From Paenibacillus sp. FSL R5-0912 (GTDB lineage: Bacteria > Bacillota > Bacilli > Paenibacillales > Paenibacillaceae): 64,000 bases of DNA. Made by a program: the position numbers and the translations under genes. The stretch is taken from contig NZ_CP009282.1 in the NCBI RefSeq assembly GCF_000758605.1, positions 186,001 to 250,000 of the forward strand, written 5' to 3'. The notes beneath the pieces are model-generated. The model saw only the letters and a program-made list of their open reading frames with translations, made no database searches and was not told where the DNA came from. Positions 1-8,289 of this stretch are shown in pieces (position 1 is the stretch's first letter; each line of letters opens with the position of its first letter).

Positions 1-109
1 CCTTGGTAAAGGTAAGAAGGAATACGACAAGCGCGACTCCGCCGCGAAGCGCGATGCTCAGCGTGATATCCAGCGTGTGCTGCGCGACAAACAGAAGATC
101 GCCCGCTAG
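1..109 (+). CDS. smpB: SsrA-binding protein SmpB, C-terminal end (partial)
   Basis: Only the last 35 codons are inside the window; the gene enters from the left in the frame starting at base 2 and ends with TAG at 107-109. The tail reads LGKGKKEYDKRDSAAKRDAQ and then continues with a basic helix, which is the conserved KGKKxYDKR end of SmpB. SmpB binds the tRNA-like domain of tmRNA and brings it to stalled ribosomes; its C-terminal tail enters the empty mRNA channel. The tmRNA gene lies about 200 bp downstream on the same strand, the usual Firmicutes order, which supports the call. Confidence 0.93.
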   Translation, partial: LGKGKKEYDKRDSAAKRDAQRDIQRVLRDKQKIAR

Positions 110-171
110 ACTGGTAACCACCTGGCGCCCAATTGTTCCAGATTCGACCTTCAATTCCTTTAACCTACGTG

Positions 172-198
172 TTAAAGTGTTGATAAATGTGCTATACT
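172..198 (+). promoter_or_regulatory. Candidate ssrA promoter
   Basis: TATACT at 193-198 is a good -10 box. The -35 is weak: TTAAAG at 172-177 has only 15 bp spacing. Between here and the mature tmRNA start lie about 110 bases with two inverted repeats (around 225-250 and 253-286) lacking U-tracts, so the primary transcript would need 5' trimming. Read-through from smpB is equally possible. Confidence 0.35.
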
Positions 199-311
199 GT
201 GTAAGTAAAACTTATTGCTTCTGAACAGCCATCTTGATCAAGATAGCTGTGAACCGGATCAGCATGTATGCTTGTCATTGATCCGTTAATCCGAAGCGCC
301 CTTTCTAATGA

Positions 312-673
312 GGGGCCGTTCTTGGATTCGACGGGGATAGTTCGAGCATGAGTAGCGAGTAGTGGGGACGCGTCCGCTTCATCAACGCTAAAGCCTATTA
401 AACGGCAAACAACAAAACAACTACGCTTTCGCAGCCTAAGAAACTGTGCGCGTGCTTCTACCCTGCATCGCCCATGTGACAGGGATAGGGGCTAACAAGT
501 AGTGGGATACGCTGTCTCATCTCCGCCTGCGGTGAGCTGAAGAAGACAATCAGGCTGACCCAACGTATAGCCGGTTACGGGGCGATACTCGGGTGACATC
601 AAATCCGTGACTACACTCGTAGAAGCTTATGTGCCGTTATCTTCGGACAGGGGTTCGACTCCCCTCGGCTCCA
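312..673 (+). ncRNA. ssrA: tmRNA (transfer-messenger RNA)
   Basis: This is a one-piece tmRNA of about 362 nt. The 5' end GGGGCCG pairs with CGGCTCC at 666-672 to form the acceptor stem, with A673 as discriminator. CCA is not encoded. The D-like segment GGATTCGACGGGG and a perfect T-arm (AGGGG, TTCGACT, CCCCT) are visible. The tag frame starts with GGC at 404 and encodes GKQQNNYAFAA followed by TAA at 437-439; the usual resume Ala codon would lie just before or at this point. The RNA frees stalled ribosomes and adds a degradation tag together with SmpB. Pieces of this gene recur several times downstream, up to 22.9 kb; see the repeat entries. Confidence 0.95.
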
Positions 674-688
674 TATGGAGTATCAGTG

Positions 689-714
689 AAGACACCTTTA
701 GGGGTGTCTTTTTT
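689..714 (+). terminator. ssrA intrinsic terminator
   Basis: GACACC and GGTGTC form a stem around a TTTAGG-type loop, followed by a run of T. The preceding bases (CTCCATATGGAG and TATCAGTGAAG) recur in similar form after the ssrA-like copy at 22906 and near 34975. Confidence 0.85.
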
Positions 715-1007
715 CATTTCGGCGGCTGTTTTGGACTATACGTGGTGGTTAAAAGGCTTGCTGTGACGCGGTTTCGGGGGCTTGCTGTTAATGGATACAG
801 TGAGTTTCACTGAGGCTATACGGAGACCGGTGGCTTTGGCCTCCACGTAACCCGTGATAAATATGCTCCCCCTTCGGCGTGTGTTTTCGCCTTCCATACC
901 CATCATCCGCCCTTCGATTTTGACCAAAGAAGAGATCGTTGCAGTCTGAGCACTCCTACCTGCTATAAGTTGATATGAACGGTGCCATACGGAAATGTAG
1001 AAATTGG
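715..1007. other. Stretch with no recognisable gene
   Basis: An open frame on the minus strand (1029 to 736) has no ribosome site and resembles no family I know. The bases from about 735 to 775 resemble those after the ssrA-like copy at 22906, so this strip may be old flanking DNA of a former ssrA junction. Confidence 0.4.
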
Positions 1008-1036
1008 TTGTAACACCCAGCAGTATCAACTATAAT
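1008..1036 (+). promoter_or_regulatory. Sigma-A promoter of the riboswitch and GGDEF/EAL transcript
   Basis: TTGTAA (1008-1013) and TATAAT (1031-1036) are separated by exactly 17 bp. Transcription would start near 1043, about 55 bases before the riboswitch. Confidence 0.65.
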
Positions 1037-1097
1037 TAGTGTCAGCTTGTAGATTAATGTCGAATAATGTATTGTCTTTCAGATAATCTCAATAATA

Positions 1098-1190
1098 ATA
1101 GGGCACACTCGTTGAAAAACGGGGTCGCAAAACTACAGGGGCTATCACATGTCCAATTTGGATATGTTATGCCAGCCAGTTACCGAAGGC
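1098..1190 (+). promoter_or_regulatory. c-di-GMP-I (GEMM-I) riboswitch
   Basis: The GEMM-I layout is present in order: an AGGGCA entry, a hairpin with CTCGTT and AACGGG around a GAAA tetraloop, the joining element GTCGCAAAACTACAGGGGC, a second long hairpin (CACATGTCC with GGATATGT), and the exit AGCCAGTTACCG. An intrinsic terminator follows at once, and the gene behind it makes or breaks c-di-GMP. Known GEMM-I RNAs bind c-di-GMP and control genes of the same signalling system. The layout suggests premature termination as the control step, so the cell would adjust this turnover enzyme according to its own product or substrate. The sign (on or off switch) cannot be told by eye. Confidence 0.86.
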
Positions 1191-1195
1191 AAGGA

Positions 1196-1223
1196 AACCT
1201 CTCCTTTTCGGGAGAGTTTTTTT
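1196..1223 (+). terminator. Riboswitch expression-platform terminator
   Basis: CTCTCC (1199-1204) and GGAGAG (1211-1216) form a stem closed by a TTTTCG loop, followed by seven T. It lies between the riboswitch and the start codon at 1259, the right place for ligand-controlled attenuation. Confidence 0.8.
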
Positions 1224-1258
1224 GTTGCAATGGGCCTGATTCATAAGGTGGGAGAACA

Positions 1259-4129
1259 GTGAGTATATTTAATAAGTCGATTGTATTTATCATAGCTCTG
1301 ATTATTTTTGGACTACTAGGTAATATGCTCAGCCTATCCCTATTGCTGGGGGTCAATTTTATCTTCGGTAGTATATTCACCTTTTTGATATTGCGGATAT
1401 ATGGTCTTAAATGGGCTTTAGTGGCATCGGTTATTGTAAATGGTTACACGTTGTTTCTTTGGAATCATCCTTACGCTATGCTTGTTTTTGTGCTGGAAAC
1501 TTTATTTGTCGGCGTCTTCTACAGAGGGAAAAGGATTGTTCTTTTTGATAGCCTATATTGGATGATTTTAGGGATGCCTCTCATATGGGTATTCTATCGT
1601 TATGCCCTGGATATGAATTTTACCGCTTCCCTGCTGGTTGTGCTTAAGGATGCCGTGAATGGTATTTTAAATGTATTGATTTCCAGTTTAATCTTTACTT
1701 ATCTGCCTCTTCTTAAATGGCCATCATTCCAAAAACGCAAGATGTCGAGCTCTCTTCATGATGTGCTTTTCAACATATTTGTCACGTTTACCTTTATAAC
1801 TTTGCTTCTGGTGACGGTGATGATCGGTCATGAACAGTATCACAACATGAATGAAAAAATAAAGTCAGAGACTGAACGAGATTCCGCTATCATCCGCAAT
1901 GATCTTACAGAGTGGGGAGAAGTTCATGTTGCCGCAGTGAATACTTTATCGATGGCGGCGGCTGAGAATAGGATGGAAGAGATCGATTCCTTGCAGCGCC
2001 AAATGGCTTATCTACTGGCGTTATATCCGGATTTTACTACTTCATACATTGCTGATCGCAACGGAGTTACAAAGCTGTTCTCTCCATTACTAAATAACAA
2101 AGGAAAGTCAACGATTGGCTTAAACTTCTCGGATCGGCCTTACTTTGAATATATGAGAGAAAAACACCAATTCGTTGTTTCCGATGTGTTTCTTGGAAGA
2201 GGTTGCGTTAACGAACCCATTGTCGTTGTGGGCTCCCCTATTATGATTAGCGGCGAATTTACAGGGGCGGCCGTAGGTGTGCTCAATCTTAACTATGTTA
2301 CAACGGAGTTAAAAAAGCTGGCGAATAATAGACTAATGAATGTCACAATCGTAGACCGGAATGACAGGGTTATTGCGAGTACTCGTGATGATCTGGCCGT
2401 TATGAACCCGTATAACTGGGCAGAAAGGGGCGAAGCAAGTGAAATAATTGGCGGTTTGTATCACTGGTTCCCGGATGCTATCAGAAATCCAATGAACAGA
2501 TGGGGAGAATCCTCCTATTTCAAGATCATGACAATTCCGGAACTGGGTGATTGGAGTGTTATTGTCGAGGCACCAATTGCCCCCTATCGTGACCGCTTGT
2601 ATAGCTACTACATAAAAATATTCAGTGTTTTATTGGCCTGTGGATTGATATTTATTTTTATTTCTAATGTGATCAGTGAAATCATTGTTCGACCGATTAA
2701 GCTTTTAACCCACACAACCACTAATTTACCTGAGAAAATAGCCGAGAACCAGAGCGTGAACTGGAAAGGCAGCTTTATACAAGAAATTAATACGCTTATA
2801 TCTAACAGCAAGGATACGGCCACCAGACTTCAAAGCATGTTTGCTGAGATTCAACTCCTCGCCTATTACGACTGCTTGACCGGTTTACCCAATAGAGTCA
2901 ACTTTAATCAACGGTTACAAGCTTACTTGAAGGAAGCCGACGACCATGGTCACACAGCCGCAATCCTGTTCATCGATGTCGATCGGTTTAAGATGGTAAA
3001 TGATACGTTCGGTCATACAAAGGGCGATCAGTTATTAAAGCTGGTAGTTGTGAGGGTTCAAGAATGTCTTGGTCAGGATGCGATCCTCTCAAGAATGGGT
3101 GGAGATGAATTCATCGCCTTACTTCCCAATGTGACCCGTGAACAATCGGAACAAATTGCCCAAGCTGTTCTTGCGGCATTTAAGATACCCATTTCGCTAA
3201 GTGATCACGAGGTGTATACTACACCAAGTATTGGTATCAGCCTCTTTCCAACGGATGGAGACAGTGAGATGGAACTTATTAAGAATGCAGATCAAGCGAT
3301 GTATATGGTTAAAAAGACAGGGCGTAATGGTTACAGTTTCTATGAGGGGAAGCTTAATACGTCATTGTCAAACCAAATGAGCTTGGAGACGATGCTTCAT
3401 AAAGCTTTAGATAATCATGAGTTTGAACTATTCTATCAGCCCCGGATGGAATTGAAGACAGGCCAAATTATCGGACTAGAGGCTCTGATTCGATGGCGCC
3501 ATCCAGTTCAGGGCATGATTAGCCCCGCGGAATTTATACCGATTGCCGAAGAAAGCGGACTGATTAGCCCCATTGGAGAATGGGTGTTACGGACAGCTTG
3601 TTCGCAAAACAAAGCTTGGCAGAATGAGGGCTACAAGCCAGTCTGTGTCTCCGTTAATCTATCCGTAAGGCAATTTAAGGATAAGGATCTGGTTCGGAAC
3701 ATCTCTGGCATCTTGAACGAGACCCAGCTTGATCCACGATACTTGGAGCTGGAGATTACTGAAAATATAAGTATGAACAATGAAGAACAGGTACTCTCCA
3801 CTTTACAGGAGATAAGAAAGTTAGGCGTTAAGATCTCCATTGATGATTTTGGCACTGGGTATTCTTCATTGAACTATCTTGTGAACTACCCAATCGATTT
3901 CCTTAAAATTGATCAGTCCTTCGTTCGTAACATTCAGAGCCAATCCAACGATGTGTCCATTGTGAAAGCTATCATTTTCATCGCTCATAGCATCGGTTTA
4001 AAAGTTGTCGCGGAAGGCGTCGAAACGGAGGAACAATTGAACTTGCTGCGTGAATTGGAGTGTGATGATGTCCAGGGATATTTAATAAGCAAACCGGTAC
4101 AATGTGAAGAGGTAAGGAATTTCTTATAA
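1259..4129 (+). CDS. Membrane dCACHE-GGDEF-EAL c-di-GMP turnover protein
   Basis: The 956-residue protein starts with GTG behind AAGGTGGGAG. About six membrane segments (roughly residues 8-165) are followed by another at 170-190, an extracytoplasmic dCACHE-like sensor region (about 200-460), a membrane segment near 462-482, a GGDEF domain (about 540-700) and an EAL domain (about 715-955). GGDEF is intact (RMGGDEF), but the RxxD inhibitory site is not conserved. The EAL domain keeps GLEALIRWRHP, LELEITEN, DDFGTGYSS, KIDQSF and EGVET, so phosphodiesterase activity is likely; a cyclase role is possible. It probably links an outside signal to motility or biofilm choice. It sits alone behind a c-di-GMP riboswitch and between two ssrA 3' ends, as if it were a cassette. 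The DNA looks more AT-rich than the sugar genes further on. Confidence 0.9.
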   Translation: MSIFNKSIVFIIALIIFGLLGNMLSLSLLLGVNFIFGSIFTFLILRIYGLKWALVASVIVNGYTLFLWNHPYAMLVFVLETLFVGVFYRGKRIVLFDSLYWMILGMPLIWVFYRYALDMNFTASLLVVLKDAVNGILNVLISSLIFTYLPLLKWPSFQKRKMSSSLHDVLFNIFVTFTFITLLLVTVMIGHEQYHNMNEKIKSETERDSAIIRNDLTEWGEVHVAAVNTLSMAAAENRMEEIDSLQRQMAYLLALYPDFTTSYIADRNGVTKLFSPLLNNKGKSTIGLNFSDRPYFEYMREKHQFVVSDVFLGRGCVNEPIVVVGSPIMISGEFTGAAVGVLNLNYVTTELKKLANNRLMNVTIVDRNDRVIASTRDDLAVMNPYNWAERGEASEIIGGLYHWFPDAIRNPMNRWGESSYFKIMTIPELGDWSVIVEAPIAPYRDRLYSYYIKIFSVLLACGLIFIFISNVISEIIVRPIKLLTHTTTNLPEKIAENQSVNWKGSFIQEINTLISNSKDTATRLQSMFAEIQLLAYYDCLTGLPNRVNFNQRLQAYLKEADDHGHTAAILFIDVDRFKMVNDTFGHTKGDQLLKLVVVRVQECLGQDAILSRMGGDEFIALLPNVTREQSEQIAQAVLAAFKIPISLSDHEVYTTPSIGISLFPTDGDSEMELIKNADQAMYMVKKTGRNGYSFYEGKLNTSLSNQMSLETMLHKALDNHEFELFYQPRMELKTGQIIGLEALIRWRHPVQGMISPAEFIPIAEESGLISPIGEWVLRTACSQNKAWQNEGYKPVCVSVNLSVRQFKDKDLVRNISGILNETQLDPRYLELEITENISMNNEEQVLSTLQEIRKLGVKISIDDFGTGYSSLNYLVNYPIDFLKIDQSFVRNIQSQSNDVSIVKAIIFIAHSIGLKVVAEGVETEEQLNLLRELECDDVQGYLISKPVQCEEVRNFL

Positions 4130-4170
4130 GGGAGTGCCGATAAGCTGCCTTTCTATGTATTATGGTGTCG

Positions 4171-4268
4171 TACGGGGGGCTTCTAGGGTGACATCAAAAC
4201 TGTAACTACACTCGTAGAAGCTTATGTGCCGTTATCTTCGGACAGGGGTTCGACTCCCCTCGGCTCCA
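4171..4268 (+). repeat. ssrA 3'-end copy B (att-like direct repeat)
   Basis: This 98-bp stretch aligns without gaps to 576-673 of ssrA; over the last 83 bases I count three mismatches, all near 4200. It keeps the whole T-arm and the 3' strand of the acceptor stem but lacks the 5' half, so it cannot be a working tmRNA. Duplicated 3' ends of tRNA or tmRNA genes are the usual scar of site-specific island integration. It closes a 3595-bp unit holding the GGDEF/EAL gene and opens the mscS unit. Confidence 0.9.
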
Positions 4269-4283
4269 TCTTATTATCAGTGA

Positions 4284-4309
4284 GATCACCTTCTTATGGT
4301 GGTCTTTTT
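4284..4309 (+). terminator. Terminator after ssrA copy B
   Basis: GATCACC (4284-4290) pairs with GGTGGTC (4298-4304), followed by TTTTTATTTTT. It occupies the same place relative to the ssrA end as the true ssrA terminator, though the sequence has changed. Only its left arm survives upstream of the second mscS copy. Confidence 0.7.
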
Positions 4310-4364
4310 ATTTTTAGCAGAACTGCTTGCTCTATCGTCTAACCAGATTGTTTTTGTTTTAATT

Positions 4365-4393
4365 TTGCTTAATCCCTGACAATAATCTATAAT
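4365..4393 (+). promoter_or_regulatory. Promoter of mscS copy 1
   Basis: TTGCTT (4365-4370) and TATAAT (4388-4393) are 17 bp apart. The transcript would start about 25 bases before the ribosome site. This segment is missing at the second mscS copy. Confidence 0.6.
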
Positions 4394-4427
4394 TGTAGGC
4401 TAATATGCACTCTGTCAGGAGGAAATG

Positions 4428-5681
4428 ATGAATTTTATTAGAGAGCACCTAGCAGGATATGGAGCGAGCGACCAAATGGTTGTGTATCTCTCGAACATCA
4501 TCATGGTCTTATGTATTGCTGTACTCTCTGTAACGGCCAATCTTGTAGCCAAAAGAATCGTACTTAAGATCATTATTCATATTATCAATAACAACCGGTA
4601 TACGTGGGATAATATTTTTTTGGAGAAAAAAGTATTTCACAAGCTGTCGCATCTCGCTCCAGCCTTTATCATCTATTACGCTGCGCCTATTTTTCCGCTG
4701 TATCAATCTTTTATTGTAAAGGTTGCCTTAGCTTATATGATTATTGTAACGATCAGGGTACTCAATGCACTTCTTGATGCCATTGATACTATTTATCGTA
4801 CGTATGAAGTGTCCAAGATTAGGCCGATCAAGGGCTACATCCAGGTTGCGAAGATTTTTCTGTATATTATTGGTGCGATTGTGGTGATTTCTAACCTCAT
4901 GGGTCAGAATCCGCTGATTCTTCTTAGTGGACTGGGAGCGTTATCCGCTGTTCTTATGCTAGTCTTCAAAGATTCGATACTGGGCTTGGTGGCAGGTGTT
5001 CAATTATCCTCTAACGATATGGTTCGTGTAGGGGACTGGATTGAAATGCCTAAATATAATGCCGACGGTAATGTCATAGATATTACGCTAAATACGGTAA
5101 AGGTGATGAATTTCGATAAAACCATTACCATGATTCCAAGTTATGCCCTGATATCAGACTCTTTTAAAAATTGGCGGGGCATGGAAGCCTCTGGGGGCAG
5201 AAGGATGAAACGAAGTGTCTGTATTGATACTAGCAGCATATGTTTCTGTACAAAAGAAATGATTGAGGAGTTCCGTAAGGTTCACTACCTTAGCGATTAC
5301 ATCACTACAAGAATCGATGAAATTAACGCCTATAATATCGAACATCATATCAATATGGAGAGCAAGGTTAATGGGAGACAGCTAACGAATATCGGGGTGT
5401 TCAGAGAATATGTCCAAGAATATCTGCGCAATCATCCTAAAATCCATAAGAATATGACGCTCATTGTCAGACAGCTGGAAGCAGGAGACAGCGGACTGCC
5501 CTTAGAAATTTATGCGTTCAGCAATGAGACTACCTGGGGTGTGTATGAGGCGGTCCAGTCTGATATCTTTGATCACATTTTTGCGATTATCCCTTTGTTT
5601 GGACTTCGTATTTTTCAGAACCCGACGGGCCAAGATATCCTTAACTTAAAAGAAAGAAGAGAGTATTCGATAGGATACTGA
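4428..5681 (+). CDS. Mechanosensitive channel of the MscS superfamily, YbdG-type, copy 1
   Basis: Two ATG codons stand in a row (4425, 4428) behind AGGAGG; 4428 matches the start of copy 2 and gives the better spacing, for 417 residues. The N-terminal half has about five membrane segments. The pore helix and beta domain are clear: LSGLGALSAVLMLVFKDSIL, then SSNDMVRVGDWIEMPKYNAD and DKTITMIPSYALISDSFKNW, which match the E. coli YbdG branch of the MscS superfamily rather than short MscS. Such channels open under membrane tension at osmotic downshock. Its product is about 88% identical by eye to the one at 21582-22835. Its stop codon almost touches the next ssrA-like tail, and ssrA copy B with a terminator precedes it, so the gene is enclosed by ssrA ends on both sides. 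Confidence 0.93.
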   Translation: MNFIREHLAGYGASDQMVVYLSNIIMVLCIAVLSVTANLVAKRIVLKIIIHIINNNRYTWDNIFLEKKVFHKLSHLAPAFIIYYAAPIFPLYQSFIVKVALAYMIIVTIRVLNALLDAIDTIYRTYEVSKIRPIKGYIQVAKIFLYIIGAIVVISNLMGQNPLILLSGLGALSAVLMLVFKDSILGLVAGVQLSSNDMVRVGDWIEMPKYNADGNVIDITLNTVKVMNFDKTITMIPSYALISDSFKNWRGMEASGGRRMKRSVCIDTSSICFCTKEMIEEFRKVHYLSDYITTRIDEINAYNIEHHINMESKVNGRQLTNIGVFREYVQEYLRNHPKIHKNMTLIVRQLEAGDSGLPLEIYAFSNETTWGVYEAVQSDIFDHIFAIIPLFGLRIFQNPTGQDILNLKERREYSIGY

Positions 5682-5689
5682 AGATATGA

Positions 5690-5752
5690 TTGCATCCGTA
5701 AAGGCTTGTGTGCCTTTATCTTCGGGCAGGGCGGCGATTCCCTACGGCTCCG
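5690..5752 (+). repeat. ssrA 3'-end copy C (degenerate)
   Basis: Starting a few bases after the mscS stop, the sequence follows the ssrA tail (TTATCTTCGGGCAGGG, then CGGCTCC at 5745-5751) with many substitutions, and the T-arm no longer pairs fully. CGGCTCC here lies exactly 1484 bp after the CGGCTCC of copy B. No U-rich terminator follows. Confidence 0.8.
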
Positions 5753-5794
5753 TCTGAAGGTGGGCTGATCAACTGCCGGGATTATTGAGGGTAA

Positions 5795-5895
5795 GCTTCA
5801 TCAACGCTACGCTAAAGCCTATTAAACGGCAAACAACAAAACAACTACGCTTTCGCAGCCTAAGAAACTGTGCGCGTGCTTCTACCCTGCATCGC
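5795..5895 (+). repeat. Copy of the tmRNA tag-coding segment
   Basis: This stretch is identical to ssrA 376-471 apart from a 5-base tandem duplication (CGCTA) near 5806. It includes the entire tag frame GKQQNNYAFAA and its stop. There is no tRNA-like domain around it, so it should not act as tmRNA. Near-identity contrasts with the worn copy C just before it, so this duplication is either recent or kept in step by gene conversion. At 5896 it runs straight into a transposase fragment. Confidence 0.93.
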
Positions 5896-6877
5896 TTTAA
5901 AGTTTAACCCGCACATCCATTCACTCATTACAGAAGGTGCGCTGGACCGGAACAAGGAGTGGAAAAAGGCAGAGTTTATCTCGTATGAGTACTTACGAAA
6001 GTCGTGGCAAAAGCTACTGCTGGATCTCATGATGAAATGGTATCCGGAGGACGAACGGGTAAGAAGACTGGTGAATCAGTTGTACCAGCGTTACCCGAAG
6101 GGGTTTTGCGTGAATGCGGAGCAACGGATGATAGATGCGCGGGGAGCCGCAAAATATATAGGACGATATTTAGCACGTCCAGCGATCGCGGAGTACCGGG
6201 TCGTCAGCTATGATTACCATAAAGTCCATTATTGGTATGCAGATCACCGAACGGGTAAACGGGTATGTGTGGTCTCGCCCGTGATGAAATTTACTTACGA
6301 CCTGGTGCAGCACATCCCGCCGAAGCATATACGGATGGTAGGGCGCTACGGTCTATACAGCCGTGGAAAAAACAAAGAGTCGCAGAAGGTCATAAATCTG
6401 TGGCGGTTCATGGTACATAAACAAATGGAGATGATCTTTCCAGCCAAAGAACGGAGGAAGAAGAGTTACCGTGAGCGAATGCTGGAGAGTTATGGTCAAG
6501 ATCCGCTGATCTGTCCCTGCTGCAAGCACCGGATGTTGCTTGTGGTGATTTGGCATGCAGAATATGGCCGAATTTATTATTATGACGAAGAGCGAGAATA
6601 TGCAGACCAAAAGAAATGGGGGATAAGGAAACATGGGAAAGGCGAAGAGAACAAACCGGATAAAATGAAGGATGGGGACTTATGGGAACCGTGGGCAGAA
6701 GAAGAGCCATAGATATGGATTGATTATGTCTGTGTGGAATGTGGGGAGTTAGACCCGGTGCCTGAGTTTATCGTGGTCGAGTGTTCGTATGGACTGGAGG
6801 TCGGAGAATCGCCGGAGTTTTTCTGTCCTTCTTGTAATGGAACCTTGGTAAGAAAAGAAGAGCCAACGGACAAATGA
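5896..6877 (+). pseudogene. IS91-like Y2/HUH transposase, 5'-truncated and interrupted by a stop
   Basis: The frame runs KFNPHIHSLITEGALD, with the HUH-type PHIH motif, then KYIGRYLARPAIAEYRV, where the two tyrosines of a Y2 transposase would sit, then a CPCC zinc-binding region. These are features of the IS91 family, which moves by rolling-circle replication. The N-terminal zinc finger and start are gone: the apparent first residues are translated from the tmRNA copy. A TAG at 6710-6712 stops the frame, yet the same frame continues to TGA at 6877 with a second zinc ribbon (CVECGEL and CPSCNG), so I read the gene as broken. No terminal repeats were recognised. One-ended transposition of such elements can carry neighbouring DNA, a possible reason for the ssrA fragment beside it. 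Confidence 0.8.
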
Positions 6878-7028
6878 CCGCTGGCTAGTAAGTCTATTCA
6901 CCTGCTAGGGTGATTTTGTTCTGCTACTTCCTCCGCACCCGGAATGCAGTGTTCCTACTGTAGACGTCGTCTAACGTAGAAATTGCAAATTTCATTTTTT
7001 AATTCTTAGGAGATGAAGCTAAATTTTC

Positions 7029-7913
7029 ATGAAAAAAACTAATTCTGTTTCGATGTTATTATTGCTGCTGACGTTAGGGGGATGGGCCGGTGCGCTGTGG
7101 ATTCATGGCATGATCGGTGTGTATGCGTGGTTGGTGCTGAAGTTCATTTTGCCGGCTGCCGGAGCCGTATGGGCTGTAATGAATCTGATTTGGCTGGCCG
7201 TAAAACTTGTGAAGCGAGCACCCCTAAATAAACTGTTGCTGAATTTGGGGGTGTCGGCTGTACTAATTGGCCATTTTCTTTTGACGGTCAATGTAATCCC
7301 ATTAGCATACCCAGTTGCCATTGTAGATACTAAGCCAGGGCTTACCGTGAAAATGCCGCTTCATACAGCAGCAGTCGTCGGCTGGGGTGGAGATTCCGCC
7401 GAAGATAACGCACCGCATGCGGTATGGTCCTCCGAACGCTGGGCTTATGATCTGGTAATGGAACCCTATAACACCGGAAGCAGCCATGCGGAGGATTACG
7501 GCATATGGAATCAGGAAGTGTACGCACCGCTGGATGCCGTTGTCATTGCTGCTTATGACGAGGAGGCTGACCTTACGCCCGGATCGGAGGAAGTTCTCTC
7601 TATGGAAGGCAATTATGTCTACCTGAAGGTTCCGGATACAGGCACCTACCTGCTTTTGAATCACCTGAAGCAGCACAGTATTACTGTAGCTGTTGGAGAC
7701 AAGGTACAAGCAGGTGATCTGTTGGGACACGTAGGCAACAGCGGCTCGAGTTCCGAGCCTCATCTGCATGTTCACCATCAGCGACAGGATCCTACTCAAA
7801 CATGGCTGCCCATCTTGGCCGAGGGGTTGCCGCTTTACTTCGGGGATATAGATAGTGCCACTATGCCTGTTAAAGGCGATCTGATTACCCCAACTGTTGT
7901 ACATCAACCTTAG
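7029..7913 (+). CDS. Membrane-anchored M23 family metallopeptidase
   Basis: The protein has 294 residues with three hydrophobic segments in the first 100 (about 7-27, 30-58 and 75-95) and an outside M23 (LytM/peptidase family) domain from about 140 to 265. The C-terminal metal motif HLHVH is present within GNSGSSSEPHLHVH. The first site is less regular: RWAYDL carries the Asp, but the usual His just before it is replaced, with the nearest His eight or so residues upstream. Intact M23 enzymes cut peptide cross-links in cell walls. A ribosome site (AGGAGA near 7009) is rather far from the ATG. The gene stands alone between the transposase remnant and VOC fragments. Confidence 0.8.
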   Translation: MKKTNSVSMLLLLLTLGGWAGALWIHGMIGVYAWLVLKFILPAAGAVWAVMNLIWLAVKLVKRAPLNKLLLNLGVSAVLIGHFLLTVNVIPLAYPVAIVDTKPGLTVKMPLHTAAVVGWGGDSAEDNAPHAVWSSERWAYDLVMEPYNTGSSHAEDYGIWNQEVYAPLDAVVIAAYDEEADLTPGSEEVLSMEGNYVYLKVPDTGTYLLLNHLKQHSITVAVGDKVQAGDLLGHVGNSGSSSEPHLHVHHQRQDPTQTWLPILAEGLPLYFGDIDSATMPVKGDLITPTVVHQP

Positions 7914-8095
7914 GGTAAAGGGGAAATTCTGAATATTACTTATAGGTAGCTTGCATGGCTTGAGAAAATTGATCGGAACTATGCTGTTTGTAGTGTCATG
8001 TGCGTGGAACTCTGCAATTGATAAGGTCTTAGCGCCGCCTGATTTCCGCTCAAGGGAGCAGCGTTCGTGACTGACTCTTATATGAAGGAGTAAAG

Positions 8096-8260
8096 GTGAG
8101 TTATTTCGGACTGTTTTTGTTTAGGTCAGGTTTGGACCAATATACTCTAGCCCGACAAGATCAGAACGATAGGTCGGTTCAGATTGCCATTCATCCTACA
8201 GAAGAGGCAGACGCACGGGAGATTTTTGCTGCACTGGAAGACGGCGGAGGGCGTATCTAA
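8096..8260 (+). pseudogene. PhnB/VOC-type protein fragment
   Basis: A GTG behind AAGGAG opens a 54-codon frame that ends at TAA 8258-8260. The second half, VQIAIHPTEEADAREIFAAL followed by EDGGGRI, fits the middle of PhnB-like glyoxalase-fold (VOC) proteins, where a strand and helix lead to LxxGG. The rest of such a protein (about 140 residues) is absent, so this is a remnant. The 180 bases before it hold nothing I recognise. Confidence 0.6.
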
Positions 8261-8289
8261 GTCCTTTGTTTCTGCCTGATTGAGTGAAC

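Noticed and set aside
607-813. Open frame MTTLVEAYVPLSSDRGSTPL and its relative at 22840-23037
   Set aside because: Both are chance frames over the ssrA tail and its copy D; their similarity reflects the repeated RNA gene end, not a protein.
736-1029. 97-codon minus-strand open frame after ssrA
   Set aside because: No ribosome site, no recognisable domain, and it overlaps the promoter of the riboswitch.
5690-5895. Circularly permuted tmRNA gene (3' piece before tag piece)
   Set aside because: The order looks right, but no 5' acceptor strand or pseudoknot region lies between them and the 3' piece has a broken T-arm.
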